Shown here: one piece after another, positions 6,286 through 6,546 of the stretch
Layout: each line of letters begins with the position of its first letter
Numbering within the stretch: the stretch's first letter is position 1
Assembly (NCBI GenBank): GCA_020444765.1
Contig: JAGRHW010000202.1
Span: 1 to 6,546 of the forward strand
DNA from: Gammaproteobacteria bacterium
GTDB lineage: Bacteria; Pseudomonadota; Gammaproteobacteria; Granulosicoccales; Granulosicoccaceae
Length of the DNA stretch: 6,546 nucleotides
Direction: 5' to 3'
Program-made: the position numbers and the translations under genes
The notes under the pieces: model-generated
Told to the model about the DNA's origin: nothing
What the model saw: the letters and a program-made list of their open reading frames with translations, nothing else
Databases searched by the model: none

Positions 6286-6546
6286 ATGATCAAAAATACA
6301 ACTCTTTCCCTGTTTGCTGTCGTCGCCCTGTGGCTTTTCGCTGCGGTGTCGTTTGCTGATGTCGTGAATATCAACAAGGCCGATGCGGCGGCATTTCAAC
6401 AACATCTGACCGGTATCGGTCCGGTCAAGGCCAAGGCTATCGTCAGCTATCGTAGTAAAAACGGCCCTTTTGAGCACATCGACGACTTGAAAAATGTCAG
6501 CGGTATCGGTGAGGAACTGCTGAAGGCCAATCGTAAATCCTTGTCT
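6286..6546 (+). CDS. Secreted ComEA-like helix-hairpin-helix protein, 3' partial
   Basis: A small exported protein, open for 87 codons to the end of the window with no stop. Residues 1-24 form a signal peptide: MIKN, a hydrophobic core at about 7-22, and probable cleavage after SFA24. The mature part begins VVNINKADAAAFQQHLTGIG and continues with a tandem helix-hairpin-helix fold, with GIGPVKAKAIVSYR (first hairpin) and VSGIGEELLKANRKSL (second). This is the ComEA-type pattern that binds double-stranded DNA without sequence preference. ComEA proteins pull DNA into the periplasm during natural transformation, but many gammaproteobacteria carry short secreted homologues whose role is untested, so I give no symbol. 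The start is well supported: AAGGA at 6273-6277 lies 8 nt before the ATG. The frame probably ends soon after the window, as these proteins are usually about 90-120 residues. It lies 173 bp after the kinase gene and appears to be its own unit, with a hairpin and a CRP-like palindrome upstream. Confidence 0.88.
   Translation, partial: MIKNTTLSLFAVVALWLFAAVSFADVVNINKADAAAFQQHLTGIGPVKAKAIVSYRSKNGPFEHIDDLKNVSGIGEELLKANRKSLS

Overview
The window looks like chromosomal DNA of a gammaproteobacterium of moderate GC content. The exact lineage cannot be fixed from sequence alone. The evidence is a proteobacterial-type FolK with a deoxynucleoside kinase directly behind it, an OmpR-type response regulator, and a CHASE2 histidine kinase paired with a LysM/FecR protein. 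All genes read on the plus strand, and no mobile element, CRISPR array, tRNA or rRNA was seen.

Layout: (1) 1-1011 is a short metabolic operon, the 3' part of folK (folate synthesis) followed 3 nt later by a deoxynucleoside kinase gene (dNTP salvage). (2) 1012-1237 is an AT-rich intergenic stretch with two small stem-loops and candidate -10 elements. (3) 1238-6112 is a three-gene signalling cassette: an OmpR/PhoB-type response regulator, an exported LysM + FecR protein with probable C-terminal beta-sandwich repeats, and a large membrane histidine kinase (CHASE2, three further TM segments, a cytoplasmic region I do not recognise, PAS, HisKA, HATPase_c). (4) 6113-6285 is a regulatory gap with a 14-bp palindrome that resembles a CRP-family operator, and a strong hairpin just upstream of the next ribosome-binding site. 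(5) 6286-6546 is the start of a secreted ComEA-like helix-hairpin-helix protein, cut off by the window end.

How the genes may work together (inference): the LysM/FecR protein would sit in the periplasm on peptidoglycan and could present a cell-wall or envelope state to the periplasmic CHASE2 domain of the kinase. The kinase would autophosphorylate on His652 and pass the phosphate to Asp57 of the response regulator, which would act on promoters. FecR domains usually couple to sigma/anti-sigma systems. Here no sigma factor is present and the neighbours are a two-component pair, which makes this cassette the most interesting part of the window. The association of CHASE2 proteins with LysM/FecR proteins is, from general knowledge, recurrent in proteobacteria, but its function is poorly described.
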